Assembly (NCBI GenBank): GCA_965262455.1
Contig: CBDHFH010000008.1
Location: 744,001 to 808,000 of the forward strand
From: UBA1858 sp965262455
GTDB lineage: Bacteria; Pseudomonadota; Gammaproteobacteria; UBA4575
Direction of reading: 5' to 3'
DNA: 64,000 bases
The position numbers were made by a program, and so were the translations under genes. Under the pieces are notes generated by a model. That model was not told the DNA's origin. It did no database searches and worked only from the letters and a program-made list of their open reading frames with translations. Positions 16,149 to 25,848 of the stretch are shown here, one piece after another. How positions within the stretch are numbered: position 1 is the stretch's first letter; every line of letters starts with the position of its first letter.

Positions 16149-18848
16149 GTGCAATATAATCAACCTTGGCATAATCAGTCATCAGATCAAACATTAGCTG
16201 CACTGGAAACGACACTTGATGGTTTAAGTGATGATGAAGTCGTAATACGTCGGCAATCTTACGGCATTAATAAACTTCCCTCACCGCCCAAGAAAAGTCT
16301 CATCTTGCGGTTCTTATTACAATTTCACAATCTATTCATATACGTATTAATAGGCTCTGCCTGTATCACCGCATTACTCGGCCTGGTGGTAGATACGTTT
16401 GTCATTGTTGCTGTTGTGATTATTAATGCCATTATAGGTTTTTACCAGGAGGGCAAAGCTGAGATGGCAATGCAAACAATTCGGCATATGTTGGCATTGC
16501 ATGCTTCTACTGTGCGAGATGGCGCACGCCAGCAAATCAATGCTGAGGAGATTGTACCAGGGGATATCGTCTATCTGGAATCCGGCGACAAAGTGCCCGC
16601 AGATCTGCGCTTACTGCAATCCTTTGGTTTACATATTCAGGAATCGATGCTCACTGGTGAATCTGTTGCCGTTGAAAAAAATACTGAGCCGGTCGCAATA
16701 AACTCAGCATTGGGTGATCGGAGTTGCCTCTCATTCAGTGGTACCAATGTCACCAGTGGTCAAGGCGTTGGGGTCGTGGTCGCGACCGGTGCGAATACTG
16801 AAATTGGACGTATTGGCGGCATGCTATCTGATGTACAGACATTGGAAACGCCGCTGCTTGCAAAAATGACAGTTTTTACACGCTGGCTGACATTTATAAT
16901 TCTTGGCATTTCAATGTTCATGTTGTTGTTCGGTTATTTCATTTTAAATTATGATTTTGCAGATCTGTTTATAGCGATTGTTGGTATTGCCGTGGCTGCA
17001 ATTCCGGAAGGCCTACCAGTGGTGTTAACTATCACACTTGCCGTGGGTGTGAAATCGATGGCCAAGCACAATGCCATCATTCGAAGACTTCCAGCCATAG
17101 AGACTTTAGGCGCTGTGTCAGTAATATGCACTGACAAAACAGGCACGTTAACCTGTAATGAGATGATGGTTGATAGCATCGTCACCTTTAGTGAGCATTT
17201 AACCGTTAAAGGAACTGGTTACAATCCATCAGGCACTATCGAAAACAATTACCAGCCTGTCACAGTCAATGACCATACAATACTGACAGAATTAAGCACG
17301 GCTGCAGCACTATGTAATGATGCCGAATTAATACAAGAAAATAATTCCTGGATTGGTCATGGCGATCCAATGGAGATTGCCTTATTAGTGTTGACGAATA
17401 AAATTGGTCAATCATTCAGTACAACAAGAGAACAATGGACACGCACGGACATCATTCCTTTTGATAGTCAATACAAATACATGGCTACGCTCAACCACAG
17501 CCATGATGGTCATGCATCTATATTTGTAAAAGGTGCACCCGAACAAATACTTTCTATTTGTGATCAGCAGCGGACAATTAATAATACAGAACCATTAAAC
17601 GTTGACTACTGGGAGAAGCAAGCGAATGAAATCGCTTCTCGTGGTCGACGCGTGCTTGCCTTTGCCATGAAGTCAGTAGCAAGTAAAAACACTACCCTTG
17701 AGCATCATGAGATACAAGGTTCGCTTATTTTCATAGGACTAGTGGGATTAATTGATCCTCCACGCCACGAAGCTAAAGATTCTATACTCAGATGCCATCA
17801 GGCAGGTATCGATATCAAAATGATTACAGGTGATCATGCGTTGACTGCTTCAGCCATTGGAAAACAATTAGGCTTACAAAACAGTGATGCGGTGTTAACG
17901 GGTAATGATATTGATGAGCTCAATGATGATCAACTTAAAGATGTTGTTAGTAACACAGGTATTTTCGCACGCACCAGCCCTGAACATAAATTACGCTTGG
18001 TGATGGCATTACAGGCTAACGGCATGACCGTTGCCATGACAGGTGATGGAGTTAACGATGCACCAGCCCTTAAACGTGCAGATGTTGGCGTTGCTATGGG
18101 TAAAACTGGCAGCGAAGCCGCCAAAGAGGCTTCTGAAATAGTTTTAGTAGATGACAATTTTTCTACTATTGTTGCCGCTGTTCGACAAGGAAGAACTGTC
18201 TACGACAATATTAAGAAAGCGATCAGCTGGGCAGTGCCAACCAGCACTGGCGAAGCCATGACAATCATACTTGCATTGTTATTGGGTTTAAGTTTACCGA
18301 TCACACCCATTCAGATTTTGTGGATCAACATGATTACTGCTGTCACACTGGGTATTGTCCTTGCCTTCGAGCCAACCGAAGAAAACACAATGTATAGACC
18401 ACCAAGACCACCAAATGAAGGCTTGTTAAGTGTGGCTTTATGGTGGCATGTTGTGTTTGTGGCATGTCTGTTTCTGCTGGGTATATTTACTATGTATGAA
18501 TACGCCATTATGCAGGGCTATTCTGAATTTCTCGCAAGAACAATTGCCATGAATACATTAGCAGTATTAGAAATATTTCATCTTTTCTTTATTAGAAATA
18601 TGTATGGGACGTCACTGACACTAAAAGCAATAATCGGCACTCGTATTGTTTGGCTGGCTGTTATTATTGTAACAATCGGACAGTTTACAATTACTTACCA
18701 CCCTTTACTTCAGCAAGTATTTGAAACAGAGCCTATTAAGTTTATCGATGGTGCGTTAATCATTCTCGTTGGAGTGATTATGTTTTCAATAATAGAGATT
18801 GAGAAGCAGATCAGACTAAAAGTATCATCAAGACACTCTAAAAATTAA
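16149..18848 (+). CDS. P-type cation-transporting ATPase (P2 type)
   Basis: 899 residues with the full P-type set: an N-terminal cation-ATPase domain, actuator motif MLTGES, ion-site helix AAIPEGLP, phosphorylation site CTDKTGTLT, KGAPEQ, MITGDH and hinge TGDGVNDAPALKRADVG, then six C-terminal helices. PEGLP and the length place it with P2-type (Ca2+/Mn2+- or Na+-pump-like) ATPases rather than heavy-metal P1B pumps; no HMA domain or CPC motif. The GTG start has no strong RBS. Such pumps recur in low-oxygen clusters with CBS and FNR genes. Confidence 0.92.
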   Translation: MQYNQPWHNQSSDQTLAALETTLDGLSDDEVVIRRQSYGINKLPSPPKKSLILRFLLQFHNLFIYVLIGSACITALLGLVVDTFVIVAVVIINAIIGFYQEGKAEMAMQTIRHMLALHASTVRDGARQQINAEEIVPGDIVYLESGDKVPADLRLLQSFGLHIQESMLTGESVAVEKNTEPVAINSALGDRSCLSFSGTNVTSGQGVGVVVATGANTEIGRIGGMLSDVQTLETPLLAKMTVFTRWLTFIILGISMFMLLFGYFILNYDFADLFIAIVGIAVAAIPEGLPVVLTITLAVGVKSMAKHNAIIRRLPAIETLGAVSVICTDKTGTLTCNEMMVDSIVTFSEHLTVKGTGYNPSGTIENNYQPVTVNDHTILTELSTAAALCNDAELIQENNSWIGHGDPMEIALLVLTNKIGQSFSTTREQWTRTDIIPFDSQYKYMATLNHSHDGHASIFVKGAPEQILSICDQQRTINNTEPLNVDYWEKQANEIASRGRRVLAFAMKSVASKNTTLEHHEIQGSLIFIGLVGLIDPPRHEAKDSILRCHQAGIDIKMITGDHALTASAIGKQLGLQNSDAVLTGNDIDELNDDQLKDVVSNTGIFARTSPEHKLRLVMALQANGMTVAMTGDGVNDAPALKRADVGVAMGKTGSEAAKEASEIVLVDDNFSTIVAAVRQGRTVYDNIKKAISWAVPTSTGEAMTIILALLLGLSLPITPIQILWINMITAVTLGIVLAFEPTEENTMYRPPRPPNEGLLSVALWWHVVFVACLFLLGIFTMYEYAIMQGYSEFLARTIAMNTLAVLEIFHLFFIRNMYGTSLTLKAIIGTRIVWLAVIIVTIGQFTITYHPLLQQVFETEPIKFIDGALIILVGVIMFSIIEIEKQIRLKVSSRHSKN

Positions 18849-18856
18849 CTATACAT

Positions 18857-18874
18857 CTTTATTAGCTAATAAAG
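18857..18874. terminator. palindrome after the ATPase gene
   Basis: CTTTATTAGCTAATAAAG is a perfect 18-bp palindrome 9 bp after the stop codon. It is AT-rich and lacks a T-run, so termination is only possible. The ~170 bases beyond it hold no gene. Confidence 0.35.
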
Positions 18875-19046
18875 AATTTATCAAATAATATATTAAATTA
18901 ACTACATACATAGTTAATACCAGTTAATAAGATCGTGATCAAAATCCTCTAGATATTTTAATTTCATGCAGACTATTTAGAAATACTTTACAAGTTATAT
19001 ATTGCAATAGAAATAATCATTCTACAATTTGTGATGATATTTACCA

Positions 19047-19367
19047 TCAAGCACGCCCACTAATCATAGGTCTTGAATTTATAAATGCGTCGAAATTGTT
19101 GTCAAACATTTGAGAGAATAATTGTTTGGATACTTTCGGATCAACATTAACCAAGCCACAACGTATAGCACTCACCATCGTGAGCGCTTGCAGTATATCG
19201 CCGTCTTTAGGACTATCACACTTTTCAACATGCTTACTGATTGTGTTAAGCAACTCTGTTACCAACGCGGATAAATCCTGCGTGGAACCTGTCTCCTGAT
19301 GCAGGGGAAATTCCACCTCACGCGAGTTGCCACTGTCAGTCATAGTAACGAAAACTAATTTATGCAT
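19047..19367 (-). CDS. hypothetical protein
   Basis: 106 residues. It starts with a strand-like segment (HKLVFVTMTDSGNSREVEFPL), then mostly helical sequence with EKCDSPKDGDILQALTMVSAIRCGLVNVD. No signal peptide or membrane helix. I do not recognise the family. It lies alone downstream of the fasciclin gene on the same strand, with a hairpin between them. Confidence 0.6.
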   Translation of the reverse strand: MHKLVFVTMTDSGNSREVEFPLHQETGSTQDLSALVTELLNTISKHVEKCDSPKDGDILQALTMVSAIRCGLVNVDPKVSKQLFSQMFDNNFDAFINSRPMISGRA

Positions 19368-19436
19368 AATATTATCCGATTTTTTTCCATCTATGATGAA
19401 TGAAATGATTTGGCTTAAGAAGTTAGAATAAGATCA

Positions 19437-19465
19437 CCTGGTATTTAGCTACTTTTAATACCAGG
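19437..19465 (-). terminator. hairpin after the fasciclin gene
   Basis: Inverted repeat CCTGGTATT ... AATACCAGG with an 11-nt loop, 22 bp after the fasciclin stop codon. The poly-U part is weak, so it may also be a transcript-stabilising stem. Confidence 0.5.
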
Positions 19466-19486
19466 CAATCTCTAGCTAAGTAGATT

Positions 19487-19993
19487 TTAACTTTGCGGGA
19501 TGATGACTGTGTCAATTACATGGATTATGCCATTTGAGGTCATAATGTCAGCCTTAACAACTTTTGCATCATCAACTTTGACCCCATAAGAATGATCAAT
19601 TGTGATGGAGCTGCCTTCTACTGTTTTAGCAGACATCATATTTTTAATTTCCGCAGCTGTTACTTTACCCGGTACGACGTGATACGTGAGTATTTTAGAT
19701 AACGCGTCTTTGTCAGCCAATAGTGCTTGTAAATCTTTGGATGGAATTTTCGCAAACGCATCATCTGTTGGAGCAAAGACCGTGAATGGCCCTTCACCTT
19801 TTAGCGTCTCAACTAAATCGGCTGCTTTTACTGCTTCTACTAATGTATTAAAACTGCCCGCAGATACCGCTGTATCGACGATATCCATTTTTTTTTGTGA
19901 CTTGTACTCACCTGCGATAGCTACTGCTGTTACCAATGCAAAAATGAGTGCGGATAATGTTGCCAAGCGTAAACTAATTCTTGATAATTTCAT
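19487..19993 (-). CDS. exported fasciclin-domain protein
   Basis: 168 residues: a signal peptide (LATLSALIFALVTAVAIA) and a single FAS1 domain with the two conserved boxes, FNTLVEAVKAADLVETLKG to FTVFAPTDDAFAKIP, and YHVVPGKV to GIIHVIDTVIIP. FAS1 proteins act in surface adhesion; bacterial single-domain forms are periplasmic or secreted. It is monocistronic with a long upstream region. Confidence 0.93.
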   Translation of the reverse strand: MKLSRISLRLATLSALIFALVTAVAIAGEYKSQKKMDIVDTAVSAGSFNTLVEAVKAADLVETLKGEGPFTVFAPTDDAFAKIPSKDLQALLADKDALSKILTYHVVPGKVTAAEIKNMMSAKTVEGSSITIDHSYGVKVDDAKVVKADIMTSNGIIHVIDTVIIPQS

Positions 19994-20003
19994 TTTGGTA
20001 TAG

Positions 20004-20581
20004 TCCTTTAAGGTATTTGATTAAACGAAGTTATATTAATTTAGGCGTACATGATGTATGTGTACATTCCCAAGTAGGTTAATGATTCGTCGTAGTATGT
20101 CTATGGCACAAAAATATGATTGTCATAATTTAGTTATACATACTATTTACAGACAGTGGGAATAATTAAATAAAAGTTATACAAATATGTATTCATTACA
20201 GTATTGAAATATTTCCATTACATCATTCACATTTATCAAAGAACTGACTTTGTTTACATCAAATAGATTTGAATGTGACAGCTTTTCAAAACTGAGTGAC
20301 GGGCAATTAATTAAGCTCGATTTGGATTAATGAACACAACACTCAAGCTTATTAATATAGCAATCAGACCTTAATCTCTTGTTCTCTTGGGTAAGGTTCA
20401 AATTCATTTATAGAACTGAACATTATTTTGCATGTATTGAGTTCAATCTCAGCAAATACATCAGTAGGTAGACTCTATGGTGGTCCACCATCATTGAGAC
20501 TAGCAACTCACAAAGAAATTCTGTGTGGTTTCGTGAGTTATTAATAATTAGTTTGTAAATTAATTTTGTGAGGTAAAAACT
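20004..20581. other. long intergenic region with an inverted repeat
   Basis: About 580 bases, divergent between the fasciclin gene and nei. The only structure I see is a perfect palindrome, ATGGTGG-T-CCACCAT, at 20477-20491, ~90 bp before nei. It could be an operator or a small hairpin. A poor FNR-like match (TTTGTTTACATCAA) lies at 20249. Confidence 0.4.
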
Positions 20582-21403
20582 GTGCCTGAGGGACCTGAAA
20601 TACGGATTGCCGCTGATAAAATCGCCTCAGTTTTGGTAAATCAAAATATCCGCCGCATTGAATTCGCATTTCCACATTTACGTAAATACGAAAAACAATT
20701 AAAAAATAAAAAAATTACCACTGTACAAACTCGCGGAAAAGCCATGCTTATCTACTTTGGTGATAATCAAGCCATATACACCCACAATCAATTATATGGC
20801 CGATGGTACATAACAAAAGAACAGCGCAGACCAACTACCAAAAGACAATTAAGGCTTCTAATCGAAACAGATCAGCATTCTGCACTGCTTTATAGCGCAT
20901 CAGATATAGAGGTATTAAAAGTTAACGCTTTAGATAAGCACCCGTTCCTTAGTAAGCTTGGTCCAGACGTCATCTCAGAGAATCCTAGCAAAGATGAAAT
21001 TGTTAAACGGTTTCAATCCAAAAAGTTTAGTCGGCGTCAGTTAGCATCTTTATTGCTTGATCAGAGCTTTATTGCAGGACTAGGAAATTATTTACGCTCT
21101 GAAATTCTGTTTTACTCTAAGCTAAATCCAAAAACGAAAGCCTCACAATGCAGTGACTCAGAATTAGATAAGTTAGCAAATCAAATAATAACCATAACAA
21201 AACGTAGTTACCGCACGATGGGAGTCACGAATCCACCAGAGCTAGTTAAGCAACTTAAGGCTGCAGGCAAAAAAACCAAATCTAAATATCGCTTTAGTGT
21301 ATATGGTCGTTCAGGCAAGCCTTGTTATTACTGCAGTAGTCTTATTCAGCGAAATAACATTGGCGGACGTGGAGTATACACATGTCCTACATGTCAAAAA
21401 TGA
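20582..21403 (+). CDS. nei: endonuclease VIII-type DNA glycosylase
   Basis: Fpg/Nei-family glycosylase/AP lyase that removes oxidised pyrimidines. The N-terminal Pro-Glu pair (PEGPEIRIAADKI) matches Nei, and the GTG start gives exactly this N-terminus after GAGG. Then come the H2TH region (LLLDQSFIAGLGNYLRSEIL) and a C-terminal zinc finger with four cysteines (CYYC ... CPTC) carrying the Arg loop in NIGGRGVYTCPTC. 273 residues, near the usual length. It stands alone and convergent to the Gly tRNA. Confidence 0.93.
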   Translation: MPEGPEIRIAADKIASVLVNQNIRRIEFAFPHLRKYEKQLKNKKITTVQTRGKAMLIYFGDNQAIYTHNQLYGRWYITKEQRRPTTKRQLRLLIETDQHSALLYSASDIEVLKVNALDKHPFLSKLGPDVISENPSKDEIVKRFQSKKFSRRQLASLLLDQSFIAGLGNYLRSEILFYSKLNPKTKASQCSDSELDKLANQIITITKRSYRTMGVTNPPELVKQLKAAGKKTKSKYRFSVYGRSGKPCYYCSSLIQRNNIGGRGVYTCPTCQK

Positions 21404-21488
21404 TTTTAGCTGTATACAGATTTACTGCGAGTAATTCTAAAAATAAGTCTTATTGAAACCTTAGAAATGTCTTGTACTGACGTTGAGA

Positions 21489-21563
21489 TGGAGCGGGAAA
21501 CGAGATTCGAACTCGCGACCCCAACCTTGGCAAGGTTGTGCTCTACCACTGAGCTATTCCCGC
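21489..21563 (-). tRNA. tRNA-Gly(GCC)
   Basis: A 75-nt cloverleaf with acceptor GCGGGAA/TTCCCGC, encoded CCA and anticodon loop TTGCCAA (GCC). It follows pgsA on the same strand as glyW does in E. coli. Its usual partners, tRNA-Cys and tRNA-Leu, lie 18.6 kb farther left. Confidence 0.95.
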
Positions 21564-21700
21564 GATTTGGCGTAGGCAGGTATTCTAGTGCAATTCCCTA
21601 GCCTGTCAACGAAGTGTTTGTTTATAGTTGTGTTTTCGTGACCGACTTGTATAAAAAGTCTCATATTTAGTGACAAACACATATGGTGTTGGGTTTCTCG

Positions 21701-22249
21701 CTAGTCTTCTGTGAATGCTGCTTTTAGATAACCTACCATTGAAACCAGGGTCAACACGGCAGCAATCGCAAGCATCCAAACGCCAATGTCGAATGTTGGA
21801 AGCCCAAATATCGGCGTATACCAGAGAAGGAAGATAATGGCGATAATTTGTACAGTTGTTTTCACTTTCCCTAAATAAGAAACCGCGACTTTGCCACGAT
21901 TACCTAACTCTGCCATCCACTCGCGAAGGGCCGATACGGTTATTTCACGACCAATGATGATCAATGAAGGGATCAATACATGCATGCTGGGATGCCGATA
22001 GACCACTATCACCAACGCCGATACAACAATTAACTTATCTGCCACAGGATCAAGAAAGGCTCCAAATGCAGAGGTTTGATTAAGTTTCCTCGCCAGGTAA
22101 CCATCTAGTAAATCAGTTAAGCCCGCTAAGGTGAAAATGATCGCCGCCATCGGCATGGCGGTTGCCAAGCCTGAAAAGTACACCACCACCAGCAATGGTA
22201 TTAATGCAATGCGCAATAAGGTCAACATATTCGGGATGGTGTATGACAT
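21701..22249 (-). CDS. pgsA: CDP-diacylglycerol--glycerol-3-phosphate 3-phosphatidyltransferase
   Basis: Makes phosphatidylglycerol phosphate, the committed step to phosphatidylglycerol and cardiolipin. It has the CDP-alcohol phosphotransferase motif D-G-x2-A-R-x8-G-x3-D-x3-D, seen as DLLDGYLARKLNQTSAFGAF followed by LDPVADK, and about five membrane helices in 182 residues. It starts 15 bp after uvrC. Confidence 0.96.
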   Translation of the reverse strand: MSYTIPNMLTLLRIALIPLLVVVYFSGLATAMPMAAIIFTLAGLTDLLDGYLARKLNQTSAFGAFLDPVADKLIVVSALVIVVYRHPSMHVLIPSLIIIGREITVSALREWMAELGNRGKVAVSYLGKVKTTVQIIAIIFLLWYTPIFGLPTFDIGVWMLAIAAVLTLVSMVGYLKAAFTED

Positions 22250-22264
22250 ATGACTTAACCTTAT

Positions 22265-24112
22265 TTAATGACTATGAAGTATTTCATGAATGCTATGTGC
22301 GAGTTGTTTGCTTATTCCATTCACTTTAGCTAACTCTTGCTCACTGGCTCGCTCGATACCACGCATTCCGCCAAAATGCTTTAGTAAACTTTGGCGTCGT
22401 TTCGGGCCTAAACCAGCGATTCCTTCTAATGGTGACATAGTCCGCGCTTTATTTCTGCGTTTGCGATGACCTGTGATAGCAAAACGATGTGCTTCATCAC
22501 GAATTTGCTGAATTAAATGTAACGCAAGTGAATCGCTACCGAGATGGATGGGTGTGTTATCACCGAGCATAAATAGCGTTTCCATGCCGGGTTTGCGTTC
22601 AACGCCCTTAGCCACCCCCACGACTAACACGCCTTCAACTTGTAACTCCTCCATCACCTCACCGGCTTGAGTAAGCTGACCCTTACCACCATCAATAAAT
22701 AAGATATCTGGAAGTTTGCCCTCACCCGCTTGTAACCGTTTATAACGACGCGTGAGTGCTTGCAACATGGCCGCATAATCATCACCAGGTGTGATGCCTT
22801 CAATGTTAAATTTACGATATTCCGATTTACTTGGCCCTTGACGATCAAACACCACACACGAAGCCACGGTCAGCTCACCTGAGGTGTGACTAATATCAAA
22901 ACATTCCATGCGTTGAACGGGATCATGCAAATCAAACACATCTTCCAACGCCTGATAACGTTGTTCCATTCCTGCTTGACTTGCTAAGCGTGATTCTAAT
23001 GCTGTCGTTACGTTCTTGTCGGCAAACTCTAACCAGCGCGCCCGCTTGCCTCTTACTGATGAAGTAATTTTTACCCTAGCACCACGTTGATTAGATAACA
23101 TCTCCGCCAAGACATCGTTTTCTGCAGGTTCAAATGCAGTAATAATTTCTTCCGGTGGACGACGATGCAAATAATATTGACCAATAAATGCGGACAGTAA
23201 TTGATTCTTACTGTAATGCGATGGCACTTTCGGGAAGAAACATTTGTTACCCAAATTCATTTTGTTGCGTACCTGGAACACTTGCACGCAGGCTAATGCG
23301 TCTTGCATTTTGCAGGTAATAATATCGCAATCACCGGATAGATCACTTACATATTGCTGTTGTGACACTTGCCTTAATGCTTCAATTTGATCACGCAATT
23401 TAGCCGCATGTTCAAACTCTAATTTCTCTGAAGCAATTTCCATTTCATTAACCAAATGACCAATAACTTGCTCACTCTTACCCTGTAAGAATTTGCGTGC
23501 ATAATCGACATCTTTAGCATAAATTGATTCACTAACAAGATTCACACAAGGCGCCGTACAACGTTCTATTTGATATTGCAAACAAGGTCGCGAGCGATTG
23601 CGGTAATAACTTTCACTGCATTGCCTGACCTTGAATGTTTTCTGCAATAAGTTAAGTGTTTCTCGCACTGCTCCCACACTGGCGTATGGCCCAAAATACT
23701 CCCCTTTATTTTTCTTAGCGCCGCGAAAAAAACTTAAACTTGGGAATTCATGATTTGATAAAAGAATATATGGGTAACTTTTATCATCACGCAATAAAAT
23801 ATTGTATTTTGGTCGATGCTCTTTTATTAGGTTGTTTTCTAATAATAATGCCTCAGCTTCAGTATTAGTCACGGTGACTTCGACGGCTGTAACTTGTTGC
23901 ATCATTTGTTTTATGCGCGCACTAATGTTGCCACGATTAAAGTATGAAGCCACACGCTTCTTAAGACTCTTCGCTTTACCGACGTATAAAATAGCACCCT
24001 CATTATTCATCATGCGATAAACACCCGGCTGTTGTGTGAGGGTTTTTAGAAATGCCTTGTCGTCAAATTGCTCTGCGGATTGTGAAGACGAATCTGAAGT
24101 GGGTGTAGGCAT
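22265..24112 (-). CDS. uvrC: excinuclease ABC subunit C
   Basis: Nucleotide excision repair nuclease that makes both incisions. 615 residues: GIY-YIG domain (PGVYRMMNNEGAILYVGKAK), a cysteine region (CLQYQIERCTAPC), UVR motif (EFEHAAKLRDQIEAL), an RNase H-like C-terminal nuclease (ECFDISHTSGELTVAS; DILFIDGGKGQL) and tandem HhH (IAGLGPKRRQSLLKHFGG). Full length. It heads the uvrC-pgsA-tRNA-Gly unit. Confidence 0.97.
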   Translation of the reverse strand: MPTPTSDSSSQSAEQFDDKAFLKTLTQQPGVYRMMNNEGAILYVGKAKSLKKRVASYFNRGNISARIKQMMQQVTAVEVTVTNTEAEALLLENNLIKEHRPKYNILLRDDKSYPYILLSNHEFPSLSFFRGAKKNKGEYFGPYASVGAVRETLNLLQKTFKVRQCSESYYRNRSRPCLQYQIERCTAPCVNLVSESIYAKDVDYARKFLQGKSEQVIGHLVNEMEIASEKLEFEHAAKLRDQIEALRQVSQQQYVSDLSGDCDIITCKMQDALACVQVFQVRNKMNLGNKCFFPKVPSHYSKNQLLSAFIGQYYLHRRPPEEIITAFEPAENDVLAEMLSNQRGARVKITSSVRGKRARWLEFADKNVTTALESRLASQAGMEQRYQALEDVFDLHDPVQRMECFDISHTSGELTVASCVVFDRQGPSKSEYRKFNIEGITPGDDYAAMLQALTRRYKRLQAGEGKLPDILFIDGGKGQLTQAGEVMEELQVEGVLVVGVAKGVERKPGMETLFMLGDNTPIHLGSDSLALHLIQQIRDEAHRFAITGHRKRRNKARTMSPLEGIAGLGPKRRQSLLKHFGGMRGIERASEQELAKVNGISKQLAHSIHEILHSH

Positions 24113-24130
24113 TTCAATCGATGCAAAGTG

Positions 24131-24763
24131 TTAGTCTATTAATTGCTTTATTTTAACGAAAATATCTTCAAATTGTGCGACTGTTAAGCGCTTAGTGGAT
24201 GTGTTATAGCGACTACAATGGTATGAATCTATCAGAGTGAATTGCCCCGCCAATTCATGTATAGCACCGTGCGCAAAAGGATACTCTTTTAAACGTAGAC
24301 CCAAAGAGCGCAAGGTAGTTTCATGCGCAATACGACCTAATGCTAAAACAATATGCTTGTCTGTTAATGCCAGTAATTCTTGTTTGATATATTGATTACA
24401 GGTTTTGATTTCAAGCGGCGTGGGTTTATTTTGCGGTGGAACACATTTTACTGCATTGGTAATACGCGCATTGTAAAGCTGCAAGCCATCATCTCTATGA
24501 TTAGATTCAGGCGCTGAAGAAAATCCAAACTTATATAGTGTTTCGTATAAAAGGATACCGGCATAATCACCAGTAAAGGGCCGGCCGGTCGCATTGGCAC
24601 CATGCAAGCCTGGTGCAAGCCCAACAATGAGTAAACGCGCATTGTCATCACCAAACGGTGGCACTGGTTTACAGAAGTAACCAGGGTAAGTTTGTTTCGA
24701 TGTATGTAAAAATTCAGCTAAACGCGGGCATTCTTTGCAACGTGTTGAGAATTTCATGGCCAT
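24131..24763 (-). CDS. family 5 uracil-DNA glycosylase (UDGb)
   Basis: A base-excision repair glycosylase with an iron-sulfur cluster. Motif A reads GLAPGLHGANATGRPFTGD, where family 5 enzymes lack the usual catalytic Asp/Asn. The second motif is SYHCSRYNTSTKRLT. Cluster cysteines fit C-x2-C near residue 10 (CKECPRL) and a pair around KCVPPQNKPTPLEIKTC. 210 residues. It lies 18 bp before uvrC on the same strand, making a small repair group. Confidence 0.92.
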   Translation of the reverse strand: MAMKFSTRCKECPRLAEFLHTSKQTYPGYFCKPVPPFGDDNARLLIVGLAPGLHGANATGRPFTGDYAGILLYETLYKFGFSSAPESNHRDDGLQLYNARITNAVKCVPPQNKPTPLEIKTCNQYIKQELLALTDKHIVLALGRIAHETTLRSLGLRLKEYPFAHGAIHELAGQFTLIDSYHCSRYNTSTKRLTVAQFEDIFVKIKQLID

Positions 24764-24874
24764 TATTTATCTGAATATAGTTGAATAATGACAATAGCAG
24801 AAAAGATTTTTTTCCTAACGATTAATTAGATATACAAAAGCGCAGAAAGTGATTTGTAACATCGCAGAGACTAA

Positions 24875-25843
24875 TTAGAAAATAAGCAGTGCGGACCCCC
24901 AAGTAAATCCACCACCAAATGCTTCCAAGATCACCGACTCGCCTTTTTTAATTCTGCCGTCACGCACCGCGGTATCCAGAGCTAAGGGAACTGAGGCGGC
25001 TGATGTATTCCCGTGTTTATCCACTGTCACAACTACTCGATCCATAGGTAACTTTAACTTTCTGGCCGTGGCTTGAATGATGCGTGTGTTGGCTTGATGT
25101 GGCACCAGCCAATCAATTTTTTCTTTGTCAAAGTTATTGGCTGCTAATGTTTCATCAGCGATTTTACCTAAGGTATTCACTGCCATTTTAAATACTTCAT
25201 TGCCTTTCATGAAAATATAGGCTTCGCCTTTTTTTAATAAATCGTAGCCTTCTGAAATTCCTCTGGGTACATGCAACAAGTGTTCATAACTGCCATCGGC
25301 ATGCAGGTGAGTCGATAAAATTCCAGGCTCTTCATTTGCCTCTAGTACGACTGCACCACCACCATCCGCAAATAACACACAGGTACTTCGATCAGTCCAG
25401 TCAACAATACGTGATAATGTTTCGGCACCAATCACTAATGCGGTTTTTGCACTGCCGGCTTTAATAAAGTTATCTGCAATTGCCAAGGCATACACGAAGC
25501 CAGTGCAAACAGCTTGCACGTCAAAAGCTGCACAGCCGTGGATGTCTAGGCGTTTTTGAATTAAACATGCGGTGCTGGGAAAAACTTTATCAGGAGTCGT
25601 AGTGGCGACAATTATTAGGTCAATGTCGTCTTTACTTTTTTCTGCCATTTTCATTGCGCGACGTGCTGCTACCACACCTAAATCTGCGGTTGTTTCTCCT
25701 TCTGCAGCAATATGACGTTCACTAATACCCGTTCTTTCAGTGATCCATTCATCAGAGGTGTCCACCATTCCTTCAAGATCTTTATTGGTTAGAATCTTTT
25801 CCGGTAAATAGCTGCCAGTGCCTATTATTTTTGAATATATCAT
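24875..25843 (-). CDS. fabH: beta-ketoacyl-ACP synthase III
   Basis: Starts fatty acid synthesis by condensing acetyl-CoA with malonyl-ACP. The catalytic triad is seen as Cys in VQAVCTGFVYAL, His in VPHQANTRII and Asn in HGNTSAASV; the Gly-rich end is EAFGGGFTWGSALL. 322 residues, full length, five bases after plsX. fabD, the usual next gene, is not there; a uracil-DNA glycosylase gene follows instead. Confidence 0.97.
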   Translation of the reverse strand: MIYSKIIGTGSYLPEKILTNKDLEGMVDTSDEWITERTGISERHIAAEGETTADLGVVAARRAMKMAEKSKDDIDLIIVATTTPDKVFPSTACLIQKRLDIHGCAAFDVQAVCTGFVYALAIADNFIKAGSAKTALVIGAETLSRIVDWTDRSTCVLFADGGGAVVLEANEEPGILSTHLHADGSYEHLLHVPRGISEGYDLLKKGEAYIFMKGNEVFKMAVNTLGKIADETLAANNFDKEKIDWLVPHQANTRIIQATARKLKLPMDRVVVTVDKHGNTSAASVPLALDTAVRDGRIKKGESVILEAFGGGFTWGSALLIF

Positions 25844-25848
25844 TGCGT

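Noticed and set aside
20249..20262. Possible FNR box TTTGTTTACATCAA
   Set aside because: Only the right half fits the consensus.
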